Positions 31,509 to 40,863 of a stretch of 64,000 nucleotides of DNA are shown here, in pieces. The stretch covers positions 69,501-133,500 of the forward strand of contig NC_009416.2 in NCBI RefSeq assembly GCF_000002875.2, given 5' to 3'. Numbering within the stretch: the stretch's first letter is position 1; every line of letters begins with the position of its first letter. The translations under genes and the position numbers were made by a program. The stretch comes from Leishmania infantum JPCM5. Taxonomy: Eukaryota; Euglenozoa; Kinetoplastea; Trypanosomatida; Trypanosomatidae. The notes under the pieces are model-generated. The model was not told where the DNA came from. It ran no database searches and saw only the letters and a program-made list of their open reading frames with translations.

Positions 31509-34500
31509 TTACAACTCCGCGACCTCATCGTCCTCGACGCGCGGCTGCTCCTCTCCGATGGGAGGATTTTCTGCAATGTAGTCATCGACCGGCTTCGCTG
31601 AGCCGCCGTCCTCGCTCGACGCGGAGCCGGAGTCGGCCACCGACTCCGGTACGCGCTTCTGCTCTCCAAACACGATGCCGAACTTTGTCTTGAGCGAGGG
31701 CGTCGTGGCGTCGCCTGTGGCTGCGCCGCTCGCCGTGTGCGCCTTGGACGCAGAGAACGGCACGCCAGCCTCCGTGCGGCTGCTCTCCCTGGCTGTCTTC
31801 TGATTTTCCTTTGGTTTGCCGTCACGGCCGTAGCGGATGCCCACGGGGCTGTCTGGCCGCTTCGGGTGATATTTAGCATTGTGGATGATGCGCTTGTACG
31901 TCACCTCCACGTACACGAACGCAGCGAGCACACACACGACGGCCACGATGAGCACGATGAGAATGGCGGTGGCCGGCTTTGGGGCGATGCCCGACTGGGT
32001 GATGACCGGGGTGTAGATGTCCGTGTCGAAGCGCAGGGCGGAAGAGATGCCGCGGCTCACGGGGACAATGTACAGCAGCGTCTCCTCACGCTCGCTCTTC
32101 TTCACACGCTGCGAGGAGTGCGTGGAGTTGGCCGCCGTGAAAGCGTAGGTGACGAACTTGATCGCGGCGCGAATAATCATGGGAACACGAATGCTGCTTC
32201 CAGAGTGCAGCAGGGAGCCGGGGATGAAGGCAAAGTTGAAGGGCTCGGTTTCGCTTTTGTTGGCGTTGGTGTGGTGGGCAATGCGGCGGTAGTTCAGCGA
32301 GGAAGCGTACATTTCCCACGGCAGGTATGCGTCCGACTGGCCGGACGACGAGCTGCTCTCTGGGTGCATCCAGGTCTCTTCTTCTCCGCGCTGGGACTTG
32401 GGGGCGTTGTCGCCGTCGAGCAAAATGTTGACATAGCCGTTCGCCGAGTCGCCTGCGAGCAGGCTCGACATCACCTCCGACGCGTGCACGGACAGCGTCA
32501 AGTACTGCAGCTGCGCTACGGTATAGGAGTTGTTGCTAAGCGTTTCGTCATCTATGATGCTCTGTATCTCGTCGTCGTTGATCTCCTTGGTCTCCTCGTG
32601 GATGCGGGGGAAGGAAAACATGACCCAGTCCGTCGTGCCAAACGTCCGCTCGTCCGCCACGGCGCACATGGACACCGTCACCTGCCCCTTTTCGTTCTCG
32701 ATGGTGGCCGTCATATTGTCCAGATCAATGTGGGTTCTGTCCGCGTTCGGTGGCGTGACGCACACGCTCGGACTTGTCAGTCGCTCCGGGACGCCATAGT
32801 AGCTCTCGCTCTCCCTTTTCACCTCTTGCTCTTCGGTTGTGTAGCTGCCAGAGGGGAAGGCGAGAGTATCGGCGCTGTACGGCTTCACTGGAACCGACGA
32901 TCCCAGCGGATCCGGCACCGGCCAGTACGCGCTCGGACGGCATATCTGCGTGTCGAGGAAGCGCGTGTTGAGCTCGCTGATGTAGTCTGTCTGGTTCACG
33001 ACGACATCGAAAACTTGGCCGCTCGACAGCTTCACAGATATGGCGAAGGTGCCGACCGGGTAGGCGTCTGTCGCATCGGCCGACCCTGCACCGTTCACGC
33101 GCACGGCAAACGTCACGCGCAGCGCGTTCTTCGGGCTCACCGACGTACTCGCAGACTTGCCGGAGGAGCCGTCGTTGACGATGGAGCCCTCAAAGTCAGA
33201 TGCGTTGTAATCGAGCGCCTCAAACGTCATGAGTGCCTTGTCGCCGCAGTCCGTCTCAAATCCGTTTCCGGTACCCGTGCAGCTGATCATCGTCCCGGTG
33301 CACATCGGGCACTCCACCTTGCTCGGCGACGTCCACGTCGAGTTCAGTAGCGTCGTGGAGACAACCTTGAGCGAGAGAGATGTGATGTCGGCAGCCGTCT
33401 TGTTGGCCTCAAAGTACGGGTAGAGCAGAACGGAATAGCGATACAGACGCTCCTGAGTGTCTGTTCGTTTACCTGCCGAGTACTGAATATCGGAGCTCAT
33501 CTGCAGCAGTGGAGCGGTAGCGTCGCTGGAAGGACGCGCGAGAGCGTCGACGATGATCATATTGTGGATCTTGAGGCGCACCTCGTAAGCCGTCTCCGAG
33601 TGCACGATGCCGGCCAACGGGGACGTCCAGCTCGCCGGCTTCAGCGACTGTGAGTACACGGTGCCGACCAAGTACGTGCCGTTGCCCTCCAGCCTGAAGG
33701 TTGGAGAGCCGTCCGGCTGGCGCAGCGCGCGCAGCGACTCCACCGACGCCTTGCCCACCCATGTTGCGTCGCAATCATTGATGTACAGCTTCCACTGCAC
33801 AGACGGTGTCGCGTTGTTGTACACGTTGTTGTTGTTGTCGTTCAGCGTCGGCGTCATGAGAGGTGCGTACTTGCACGGATCCACGCGGTACACATCGCAG
33901 TGGCGGTGGTTACCTCCAAACTTCTGGTAGTAGTTGTCGCCCGACTTGTATGCGTCGGCCTGTGTGTTGAGGTGGCCCTTCAGCACATCGAGGTCCGTCC
34001 AGCTCCAAATGTCTGTGCCCTGACCGGTGATCGCCTGCTTATTGAGGCATGACGGCTCAAAGGAGACGTGCGAGCCGTCCGGGACCGCGGTGGAGTTGAA
34101 GAGCCCCGGCACGCTGGCCTCCGTAATGGGGTAGAAAGTCACAAAGCGGGCAGCAAGGTTGCCGATCGTGGTGTACGCATGGATGACAAGGTCGCCACTA
34201 GCCGTGAAGCCAAAGTCGACTCCGTCCACGGCGCGGACGTCCTTGCGCGGCGTCACTGCGACACCGGTCTTGTTCACGTCGAAGAGGTCGAGCGCCGTCG
34301 GGCTGGTGCGCCACGCGGCTGCGTCGCAGGTGCCGCGACACACGATGGCGCCCTCCATAGCGTAGTAGATCTCGTCCTTTTCCTCGCTGACGATGGAGAT
34401 GATCACCGTGCCGGCGCACTTGGTGCCCTCGTTCGAGCATGTCAGCTGGAACTCAAAGTAGTCGATGTCATCGCCCTCCTCGAGGGTTGAGGGGGTGTAG

Positions 34501-35417
34501 ACGAAGGTGCCCGTGTTGTTCCACCGAAGCGCACCATGAGCGGGCTCCTTCAGCGTCGCCGAGATTATGCCCGAAGTGCAGAACATGCCGGTAGCAGCGG
34601 CGCGAGCGGAGAGGTTGAAGATTTGCTCGATTAAGATGCCATCTGAATTCAGAATCAGTGAGTAGTTGTAGTTGCCAGGGCACTGCATGACCGGAGCAGC
34701 GGTCGTTGTGGTCGTCGGCGGCAGTACAACCACCACCTGTTTTACCACACACGAGGAGCTGCCGCAGCTGACAAGGATCGTTGCCGTGTACTTTCCAGGC
34801 AGGGTGTCCGTCTTATTCGCGTTGAAGACGAGCGCCTGCGACTTGTTGGTCATCTCAACAGAGAAGAGCGACTTCGCATCGTAAGACGGGCCTGTGACAT
34901 CGGCGATGTCCAGCGAGGGATGGTGGCAGCTGGAAGTATAGGTATTCGCAGGGAAAACCGCTGACATGGGGCCCACCACCACCGCGTCGCCGGGACTCTT
35001 GCACGTCATGGACGGAGCAAGGGTGGTCGTCGTCGTTCTCGGCGAGATACGGAAGTACACGCGCGACGTCCCACCGACGGGCGTGGTGTCATTGCACACC
35101 ACCACGAGGTCCACGTACGTCGTCCGCACGCCGGAGGTCATGTCGGTGATGGCAGCCGTAAACTCCATTCTGGGGTCATGCATGTTTGGGAACGTGGCCT
35201 TGTTGCCGTGATCATCGTCAACGTTGTACGTGAGAGTACCGGCAATACACTCGGCCTTCAGCGCACCGACTTTCAGCAAAACCGTTGTCGTCTCCCCCTC
35301 GGTCGCCTGGAAGACACCCACGTACGTGATCTTGGTGGCATGACTCAGCACCACGGCAAACAAGGCGAGCAGGGCGACCACCGCCGCACAGCGTCGTCCG
35401 CGAGGCAGACGGGTCAT
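31509..35417 (-). CDS. Large type I membrane protein with beta-sandwich-like ectodomain modules
   Basis: 1302 residues. An N-terminal signal peptide is clear (RRCAAVVALLALFAVVLSHA). Three modules of about 90-120 residues follow, separated by Thr-rich linkers (SPRTTTTTLAP, PPTTTTTAAP). The third contains GALRWNNTGTFVYTP followed by an acidic turn and an alternating strand, which resembles cadherin-like or Ig-like bacterial-type beta sandwiches. The remaining ectodomain (about 350-1145) is Cys-containing with over a dozen N-glycosylation sequons in the whole extracellular part. One transmembrane helix (about 1149-1172, AILIVLIVAVVCVLAAFVYV) precedes a polar cytoplasmic tail of about 125 residues. 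It is probably displayed on the cell surface, flagellar or endosomal membrane; ligand and role are unknown. The start is the ATG at 35417, giving the signal peptide directly. Confidence 0.9.
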   Translation of the reverse strand: MTRLPRGRRCAAVVALLALFAVVLSHATKITYVGVFQATEGETTTVLLKVGALKAECIAGTLTYNVDDDHGNKATFPNMHDPRMEFTAAITDMTSGVRTTYVDLVVVCNDTTPVGGTSRVYFRISPRTTTTTLAPSMTCKSPGDAVVVGPMSAVFPANTYTSSCHHPSLDIADVTGPSYDAKSLFSVEMTNKSQALVFNANKTDTLPGKYTATILVSCGSSSCVVKQVVVVLPPTTTTTAAPVMQCPGNYNYSLILNSDGILIEQIFNLSARAAATGMFCTSGIISATLKEPAHGALRWNNTGTFVYTPSTLEEGDDIDYFEFQLTCSNEGTKCAGTVIISIVSEEKDEIYYAMEGAIVCRGTCDAAAWRTSPTALDLFDVNKTGVAVTPRKDVRAVDGVDFGFTASGDLVIHAYTTIGNLAARFVTFYPITEASVPGLFNSTAVPDGSHVSFEPSCLNKQAITGQGTDIWSWTDLDVLKGHLNTQADAYKSGDNYYQKFGGNHRHCDVYRVDPCKYAPLMTPTLNDNNNNVYNNATPSVQWKLYINDCDATWVGKASVESLRALRQPDGSPTFRLEGNGTYLVGTVYSQSLKPASWTSPLAGIVHSETAYEVRLKIHNMIIVDALARPSSDATAPLLQMSSDIQYSAGKRTDTQERLYRYSVLLYPYFEANKTAADITSLSLKVVSTTLLNSTWTSPSKVECPMCTGTMISCTGTGNGFETDCGDKALMTFEALDYNASDFEGSIVNDGSSGKSASTSVSPKNALRVTFAVRVNGAGSADATDAYPVGTFAISVKLSSGQVFDVVVNQTDYISELNTRFLDTQICRPSAYWPVPDPLGSSVPVKPYSADTLAFPSGSYTTEEQEVKRESESYYGVPERLTSPSVCVTPPNADRTHIDLDNMTATIENEKGQVTVSMCAVADERTFGTTDWVMFSFPRIHEETKEINDDEIQSIIDDETLSNNSYTVAQLQYLTLSVHASEVMSSLLAGDSANGYVNILLDGDNAPKSQRGEEETWMHPESSSSSGQSDAYLPWEMYASSLNYRRIAHHTNANKSETEPFNFAFIPGSLLHSGSSIRVPMIIRAAIKFVTYAFTAANSTHSSQRVKKSEREETLLYIVPVSRGISSALRFDTDIYTPVITQSGIAPKPATAILIVLIVAVVCVLAAFVYVEVTYKRIIHNAKYHPKRPDSPVGIRYGRDGKPKENQKTARESSRTEAGVPFSASKAHTASGAATGDATTPSLKTKFGIVFGEQKRVPESVADSGSASSEDGGSAKPVDDYIAENPPIGEEQPRVEDDEVAEL

Positions 35418-36833
35418 GATGGAGAGAAGCGCGTGCACACACGTGCACATGCGTATGTGTGAGAAAGGGGAGGCTCAGGCAATAAAGTCGGTAGAGAAGA
35501 AAACTAAAAGAACGCGCTCGTCGGCACCTCTTCAGACTTGATCGCCCATGCCCCGACACGCCCACATACACAGAGAACGGTGAGTACACACTCTTCGCCT
35601 AAATGAATGACAGTCATACAAGCACTTCACCAAATGCTGCAACGACAGCAACGGCGCCACCTGCACGCAGGCACACGAGAGAGTCGGCGTATGTAGGCGC
35701 GCAGGGAGTGGGAGGAGGGAGGAGGAAGTGCACGGGGAACGAGATGGCCCTGTCACTAAGCTGCCTCGATGCGTGCGGCAGGGGAACAAGCAGGCGAAAA
35801 CACGAGACGTGCGACGACGGAACAACAAGCAAGCGGACTGAGGGAAGTGGGAGGGGCGAAGAACCACAAATCACAAGAGCGATGAGCGAAACGGAAGGGA
35901 ATGCACGCCCGCGGGTGCACGTGAAACACATGCACGGAGTCACTGAGCGTGCGCACAAGCTAGGAATAGGAGAGACATGGGCACACACGCAGACAGAGAG
36001 AACGAATGGGAAATGTGGAGAGCAGGTAGGAGGGGAGTGGCCCAGTAGTCCGAAGAACAGATGAGGGGAGGCGGGAAGAGGAGCTAAGGCATTTGTGCGC
36101 AGCTGCAGTGCACTTGTCATCCGTGCAGCGAGAGCAGAAATGGTGTGTGACCATGCCAAATGACTGACGAAAGGTTTGCGGCACGAGCTTGAGAACGTTC
36201 TCTCTAGCAAGATGGACCTGTACCACTCGGGTGCGGCGCACTCTGATTTCCAAGAACGATCTTTGCAATCATGTTGCCGGCTGCATCCCTTGCGGGTGGC
36301 TACTGCAAGTGCGTCTGTCGATAATGGAGGCGGATGGAGGAAAGGAGAACGACGCCCCGCCATCAACCCCCCCCCCTGAACCAGCCACCCGCACATACGC
36401 ATTTTTTCTCTCTACGGCACACTTGTGCGCACGCTGTCGCGGCGAAGCAACTGGGACGTCGCGTAACCGGATGTAAAACACGAGACGAAACGGTAAGATC
36501 GACAACAGTGACGATGGCCGGAGAGACGAGGTGGAGAGCCGTACACACAGCGAGAGGGGGAAGGAGGGAGAGAGGGTCGCAATGTGCGCGCGCAGCTCCT
36601 TTCTCTGCCTGGCTCGCCGTTCTCGATGGGCCTTGTCAGTTGCCTGTCGCGGGTTCTCTGTTTGTATGCGTGATGCGAATGCAGAGGTGCTGCGTCTATG
36701 CAGAAGGGAAAAAGAAGGCATGTGCCAACGTGGTCAGCTCATCTGCGCAAGAGTAAACGTGAAGCCGGCCGGCGTGTGCGTGCCGGCAGCGTTGCGGCGA
36801 GTGCCGAAAAAAGTTGGACGGCGACCTCGCGTG
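35418..36833. other. Intergenic region between B9D1 and the type I membrane protein gene
   Basis: About 1.4 kb. A minus-strand ATG frame of 262 codons (35614-36402) is present, but its Ser/Pro/Leu/Cys/His composition, lack of any domain and position only about 200 nt from the next gene make it an unlikely gene. Otherwise purine-rich plus-strand sequence and a run of C near 36370. No RNA gene was seen. Confidence 0.5.
35474..35515 (-). promoter_or_regulatory. Predicted spliced-leader acceptor for the type I membrane protein gene
   Basis: The minus strand has TTCTTTTAGTTTTCTTCTC and further T-rich sequence, then GCCTGAG with the AG at 35474-35475, about 57 nt upstream of the ATG. An earlier TTTTAG is an alternative. 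This last AG before the ATG leaves no upstream start in the leader. Confidence 0.4.
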
Positions 36834-37538
36834 CTACACCTCGAACCCCGACGACTCCATGCCGTTGATCATGACAGAGAAGTTCAGCTTCACGTAGCCG
36901 TCGAGTGGCCGTGCGTGCAGCATCACCTGATCGTCGCCAGTGCACAAGAAGGAAAGGTCGCGCAGCACCGGCTTCTCGCGGGTGAGGAAGCTAATCAGCT
37001 GCTGCTTCGAGGTGGTGCTCTCCAACTGCATCATGGGGACCTTCCTTGTGTGGTAGCCGCTCTTCATGGGAATAAAGCACCGACCGTAGCCAATGATCGA
37101 CTCCCCGCTGCCGAGGAGTTGAGTGTCGTTGCCTTCAGCGCCCTTTCCGGTGCTCCCACCAGCGCCTTCGACGGTGTGAAGCGTAATGACTAGCTGCGGC
37201 CAGCCGAATGGGTTCGTGCTCGTCAACGCGAACTCAAAAGGTGCCGTGAAGCTAAAGTACGGGACGGGGCCCTTGGCGCAGTCGGACAGCTGCGTCACCA
37301 CCTCAGCGTTGTTGCTGTACGTGGGCTCGACGAGATCGTCGTCGTCTGCCGCCGCGTCCTCGCCGTAGCCGCTGTTGCTCTCCAGGAAAGCCCAATCAGG
37401 GCCGAAAAAGAGCTGGGTGCGAGCGAACATGGACCCCGCCTCTACGCACTCCGCGCCCTCCAGAACGCCGTGCACCATCACCTGAAATCCCTTGCCTTGC
37501 CGTATCGGCAACGCAGCAGGTGGTGCTTTCGAATTCAT
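36834..37538 (-). CDS. B9D1: B9 domain-containing protein 1 (transition-zone MKS module)
   Basis: 234 residues, close to the usual 200 or so of B9D1. A single B9 domain (a C2-like beta sandwich) covers about 18-210. It starts with FQVMVHGVLEGAECVEAG, contains FGPDWAFLESNSG and the very typical TSTNPFGWPQLVITLHTVEG, then GYGRCFIPMKSGYHTRKVPM and a closing YVKLNFSVMINGMESSGFEV. B9D1 works with B9D2, MKS1 and tectonic-like proteins at the ciliary transition zone, where it gates flagellar membrane composition. The start is the ATG at 37538 (MNSKAPPAALPIRQGKGF); upstream sequence in the same frame is not conserved in character. An Asp/Glu-rich insertion (GEDAAADDDDLVEP) lies between the first strands. 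Confidence 0.93.
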   Translation of the reverse strand: MNSKAPPAALPIRQGKGFQVMVHGVLEGAECVEAGSMFARTQLFFGPDWAFLESNSGYGEDAAADDDDLVEPTYSNNAEVVTQLSDCAKGPVPYFSFTAPFEFALTSTNPFGWPQLVITLHTVEGAGGSTGKGAEGNDTQLLGSGESIIGYGRCFIPMKSGYHTRKVPMMQLESTTSKQQLISFLTREKPVLRDLSFLCTGDDQVMLHARPLDGYVKLNFSVMINGMESSGFEV

Positions 37539-38782
37539 CGTTCTTATCGACTCGCCTTCCCGGCGCGTACTTGACAGCACAAAGGAGAGAGACAACTCAG
37601 AAGGGCGGCGTGCAGGGATGGCACCGCAGCAGAAAGGGGAGAGAAGGGCGAAGGAAGGAGAGAGGGCTGTGCGAGGACGCGTACCGCACCAGGCGCGTCG
37701 AGCGATTTTCAGCCGCAGTCTGAGTTTCAAGAAGAAGCGAAAAAAAATGAGCGTTGGGGCAAGCGGGAGAGATTCTGCGGCGTCAGTGAGAGACGCCTAA
37801 GGTGAAAATGCACCACAGGAGTAGAGATGCGCACTCCATGGCAGGGCGCACGGCGTTAGGACAGCCAAAACGCAAGGTTGAATGGCCCCTCTCCTGCATC
37901 ACAGCAGCTCCCAGTCCATCGCGCGGCGCGGCGAGGGTGGTGCCGTGCACGTACGTTGCCTTCCAGGGGCGGAACCGGCCCGCTTTCCACAAGCACATCC
38001 ACCCATACATCCACACATGTATGCTTGCATCACGTAACCAACGATGTACAAGACAACTGACAGACAGCACGAGAGAAGTTTGCATCTAGTTGAAGGGAGG
38101 AGGAGTGAACAAGAAGAGACGGCACACCCACGCCGAGTCTGTCGTACACACACACACACACACGCACGCGCGCACGTGCAGGAGAGGAGAGGAAAAGACG
38201 CGTGAGAGAGAATCGAGCAGAGAAAGGAGGGGCAAAAAGGGTAAAGAGCCCGGAAGTGGGTGCGTCCTGTGTGCATACATAAACGCCCCCTTCCCCCTCC
38301 ACCGAGCATTCTCTTCTCTCCTCACCCTTCCTCTGTGCCCTTGTGCTTGAGTGTGTGCCATCTAGAAGGTAGTAGGCGTCCATCTGTGTGTTATGTATAG
38401 AGATGTCTGTGGGAACGGGGGCGCGGGGGCTGTGTGTACACTCTGAGGCCCACATCGCGGCGCCTCCCACCATCTGCAGGCCGCACAAGGATGGACGATG
38501 ATGTGGTGGTCACGGAGAGATCTCGTCACCACACAGACAGAGAGACAGAGGAGTAGGACACCTACGCACAGAACAACAAAAGAATATGAGAGAAAAGAGA
38601 CCGAGCACCCGCATCAGACACCACGCACAAACGGCAACGACAAGAGCAACCAAAGTGGCCCGACACCGACAGCCACCCCCCCCCTTTAACCCCGCGACAC
38701 CGACAGCTCTACAAGCATAGAGACTGCTCAGCAGGAGAGATCGCGCGGGGGGGGGAGGGGCGCCACACGAATCCGAGGTGCT
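37539..38782. other. Intergenic region between the tail-anchored protein gene and B9D1
   Basis: About 1.2 kb. It holds a pyrimidine-rich B9D1 leader on the minus strand (about 37600-37670), an (AC)n microsatellite at 38146-38162 and a run of C at about 38672-38685. The B9D1 splice acceptor cannot be fixed because several AGs follow weak tracts. No gene is supported. Confidence 0.55.
38146..38162. repeat. (AC)n microsatellite
   Basis: A short AC run continuing into CGCACGCGCGCAC; the opposite strand orientation to the TG runs elsewhere in the window, so it would be transcribed as (GT)n. Confidence 0.85.
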
Positions 38783-39814
38783 CTATAAGCGCAGATAGAG
38801 CTGCAACGTATCCCAGTAGTAAGCGGCAAGAGAAACCACCACCACAGCCGGGAGAATGCAATGGTAGAAGCAGCGAATCCACAGCCGTCGCCATGCCTTA
38901 GCCCGCCGCACCGGCCCGCTGTACGCCTGCAACACAGCCTCGGCAATGCCGGCGCCGTTATCCAAGCTGTCTCTTCCCTCCGCAAGGGCGAAGGAAGCAG
39001 CCTCAGCTGCGCGGCTGCCCTGGTCGCTGCTCCTCGCGGAGCTGCCGGCGGAGCGGAGGAGGTCGCCGTAGTAGACACCGCTGGCCCTACCTGTGAAGTG
39101 GTCCCCATCGGCGCTCTCCTCCACCGGCAGCACAAAGGTGCGCACATCGTCCGCGTCCGCGATGTCTGTCACGCTGCTCACGCTCACCACCGTCCCGCCG
39201 GGGATAGGAGAGGAGCTGCCAGGCTGCAGCGAGTCTCGCCATGCGTCGGCGGCGCTGCTAGGACCAGGGGAGGGTGAGGGGTGGCTGAGCGCAGCGCCTT
39301 CGTCGACGTCGGCGACGCTGCGGAGTGAGAAGCGATCGCGCGAGCGGCGGATGAGGCGGTGCGCCACCGGCCGCGCAAAAGAGATGCGCTTGTCGTGACG
39401 CCACTCCACGCCGCCGCCGGGCTCCTGCCGCGCATCACGCAGGGCGCTCTGCATCTTCTCAAAGGCGCCGAAGAGCTCGCGGAACGTCTCCTCGCTGAGG
39501 CGGCTGCCATGCTGAGCGAAGAAGTCCTCCATGAGGACGGTGCGGTGCTCCGCCATGCGCACCCACCGCGGCAGAAACGCGTCCTCGTAGTCCTCGGCGG
39601 AGAGCTGACCACAGCGGTACTCGATGCGCTTGCAGATAAACCCCTGTACAAACCTATTTATCGCCTCCACGGCCTCCCTGCTAAAGCTGGGCAACAGCGG
39701 CGGCCACGCCTCCCCCGACGTGCACAAAAGGCCCACCTCCATTTGCGAGAGAGGGATGCAGGGAGACTTGCTCAGCCTTCCCTGAGCATTGACATCGCGA
39801 GTGCAGAGACGCAT
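38783..39814 (-). CDS. Tail-anchored protein of unknown function
   Basis: 343 residues from the ATG at 39814, or 319 from the ATG at 39742 (MEVGLLCTSGEAWPPLL). The second may be the true start because the preceding 24 residues are nondescript. A helical region at about 45-130 contains EAVEAINRFVQGFICKR and ERMAEHRTVLMEDFF-like amphipathic segments. A Ser/Pro/Asp-rich probably disordered middle follows. The chain ends in one hydrophobic segment (CILPAVVVVSLAAYYW) six to ten residues from the C-terminus, the layout of a tail-anchored protein facing the cytosol on ER, mitochondrial outer or peroxisomal membrane. No family was recognised. Confidence 0.75.
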   Translation of the reverse strand: MRLCTRDVNAQGRLSKSPCIPLSQMEVGLLCTSGEAWPPLLPSFSREAVEAINRFVQGFICKRIEYRCGQLSAEDYEDAFLPRWVRMAEHRTVLMEDFFAQHGSRLSEETFRELFGAFEKMQSALRDARQEPGGGVEWRHDKRISFARPVAHRLIRRSRDRFSLRSVADVDEGAALSHPSPSPGPSSAADAWRDSLQPGSSSPIPGGTVVSVSSVTDIADADDVRTFVLPVEESADGDHFTGRASGVYYGDLLRSAGSSARSSDQGSRAAEAASFALAEGRDSLDNGAGIAEAVLQAYSGPVRRAKAWRRLWIRCFYHCILPAVVVVSLAAYYWDTLQLYLRL

Positions 39815-40863
39815 GAGAACACGATCCAGTAGAAGGGCCGAGGCAACAGCGAGAGAGCAGGTGGGACACTCTTTTGTCGCCAGCACGCAGGCAAGCACGC
39901 AGGCAAAGACGCACAGCCACAGCCCATACACCGCACAGCAGCGAAAGCGGTGCTCTAAGATGCACGGAGGGAAGAGGGAGAGGCGGCACAGTCCCGTTTC
40001 ACGTGGCGGTGCGCCGCAAGCACGACGGAACAAAAAAAAAGAAGAGAGGTGAAAAAGAGCGCGCAGTGGACGGCGTGGTGCTGCTCGCCGCGTGTTTTCT
40101 CGTCAAGCCGGCAACTTCAGAGAGAGAGGCGAAGCGATAAAAGGGTGACATCAAGCGACAAAGAGAAGTTCGTCTGAGGATGCGCGAACGGCTGAGCGGA
40201 GGATGCACTTCCGAGAGCACATGCCACCTGCATCTGCCCGCCGCGGGCCTGCGCCCAGTCACAGGCGCGAGGAGAGCAGCCGTATTGCCTGACGCGCACT
40301 GTGTGCGCCTACATTGCGAAGGCGATGCACGAATACTCTATGCCGGTAACTCTTCGTAGTTCCGCAGCTGTCGCCATCGTCATCATCCAACGTGGCTCTT
40401 TCGGTGCTGGATCATTTTCGCGCTTGCCTTTCTATCGCTCAGTACGCACCACTAGACAGTCCTCGTCGCTTTTTCCACTGCGCGGCAGCTAAAGGGCGAG
40501 GGCCGGAGGAAGGCACGACCAGGCACTTCTCACGCACAAGCGAGCGAAGACACAGGGACGCACAGCTGCAGCGTCCACAGTTTTTGTTTTCGTTTTCGTT
40601 ATCACGGCTATTTACATCAATCCCACAGTTGGCTGCCCTGTGTTGGCGGCTGGGGCGTGATGCCGCGGGCCCAGTGCGCCTCGGAAGAACAGCCACACAA
40701 GAAGAGCCAGCAACAAAAGAAAAGCACAAGACGCCATGGTGTCCATGGGTGCGCGAAGTACTGCCAGTGAGGAAGGCCACTACGACACCAAAGTGGCGAG
40801 GCCGATGAACACGCAGACACGCGCAGCGACGGTGTGGGTGTCCTTCCATAGTACCCCAAGCCA
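39815..40863. other. Intergenic region between the LRR gene and the tail-anchored protein gene
   Basis: About 1 kb. The right part (40612-40746) contains a candidate 44-codon membrane microprotein. A strong T-rich tract on the minus strand at about 40031-40060 (CTCTCTTCTTTTTTTTTG) probably belongs to the splice signal of the tail-anchored gene; the next AG is some distance away near 39957. Nothing else is supported. Confidence 0.5.
40612..40746 (-). CDS. Candidate 44-residue single-pass membrane microprotein
   Basis: A short ATG frame beginning MDTMASCAFLLLLALLVW and ending in a polar tail (HHAPAANTGQPTVGLM) before TAA. The hydrophobic stretch of about 16 residues is flanked by an Arg and a short lumenal or cytosolic tail, a plausible single membrane span. 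It lies about 117 nt downstream of the LRR gene's stop and in the same frame as it, with a TAG between. That spacing is tight for its own splice acceptor, so it may be an unused frame in the LRR gene's 3' UTR. Third-position GC is about 64 percent by eye, lower than typical for such genomes. No homologue is recognised. Confidence 0.25.
   Translation of the reverse strand: MDTMASCAFLLLLALLVWLFFRGALGPRHHAPAANTGQPTVGLM

Noticed and set aside
31737..33350. Plus-strand open frame of 537 codons
   Set aside because: Antisense to the type I membrane protein gene; its openness follows from GC-rich codon usage of the real gene. It is Arg/His/Val-rich with no domain.
35614..36402. Minus-strand ATG frame of 262 codons between B9D1 and the type I membrane protein gene
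   Set aside because: Ser/Pro/Leu/Cys/His-rich composition typical of translated pyrimidine-rich UTR, no domain or membrane logic, and only about 200 nt left before the next start. Kept as very unlikely.
36838..36852. Reverse-complement box B-like TCGAACCCC
   Set aside because: Falls at the conserved C-terminus of B9D1, and no tRNA fold can be built around it.
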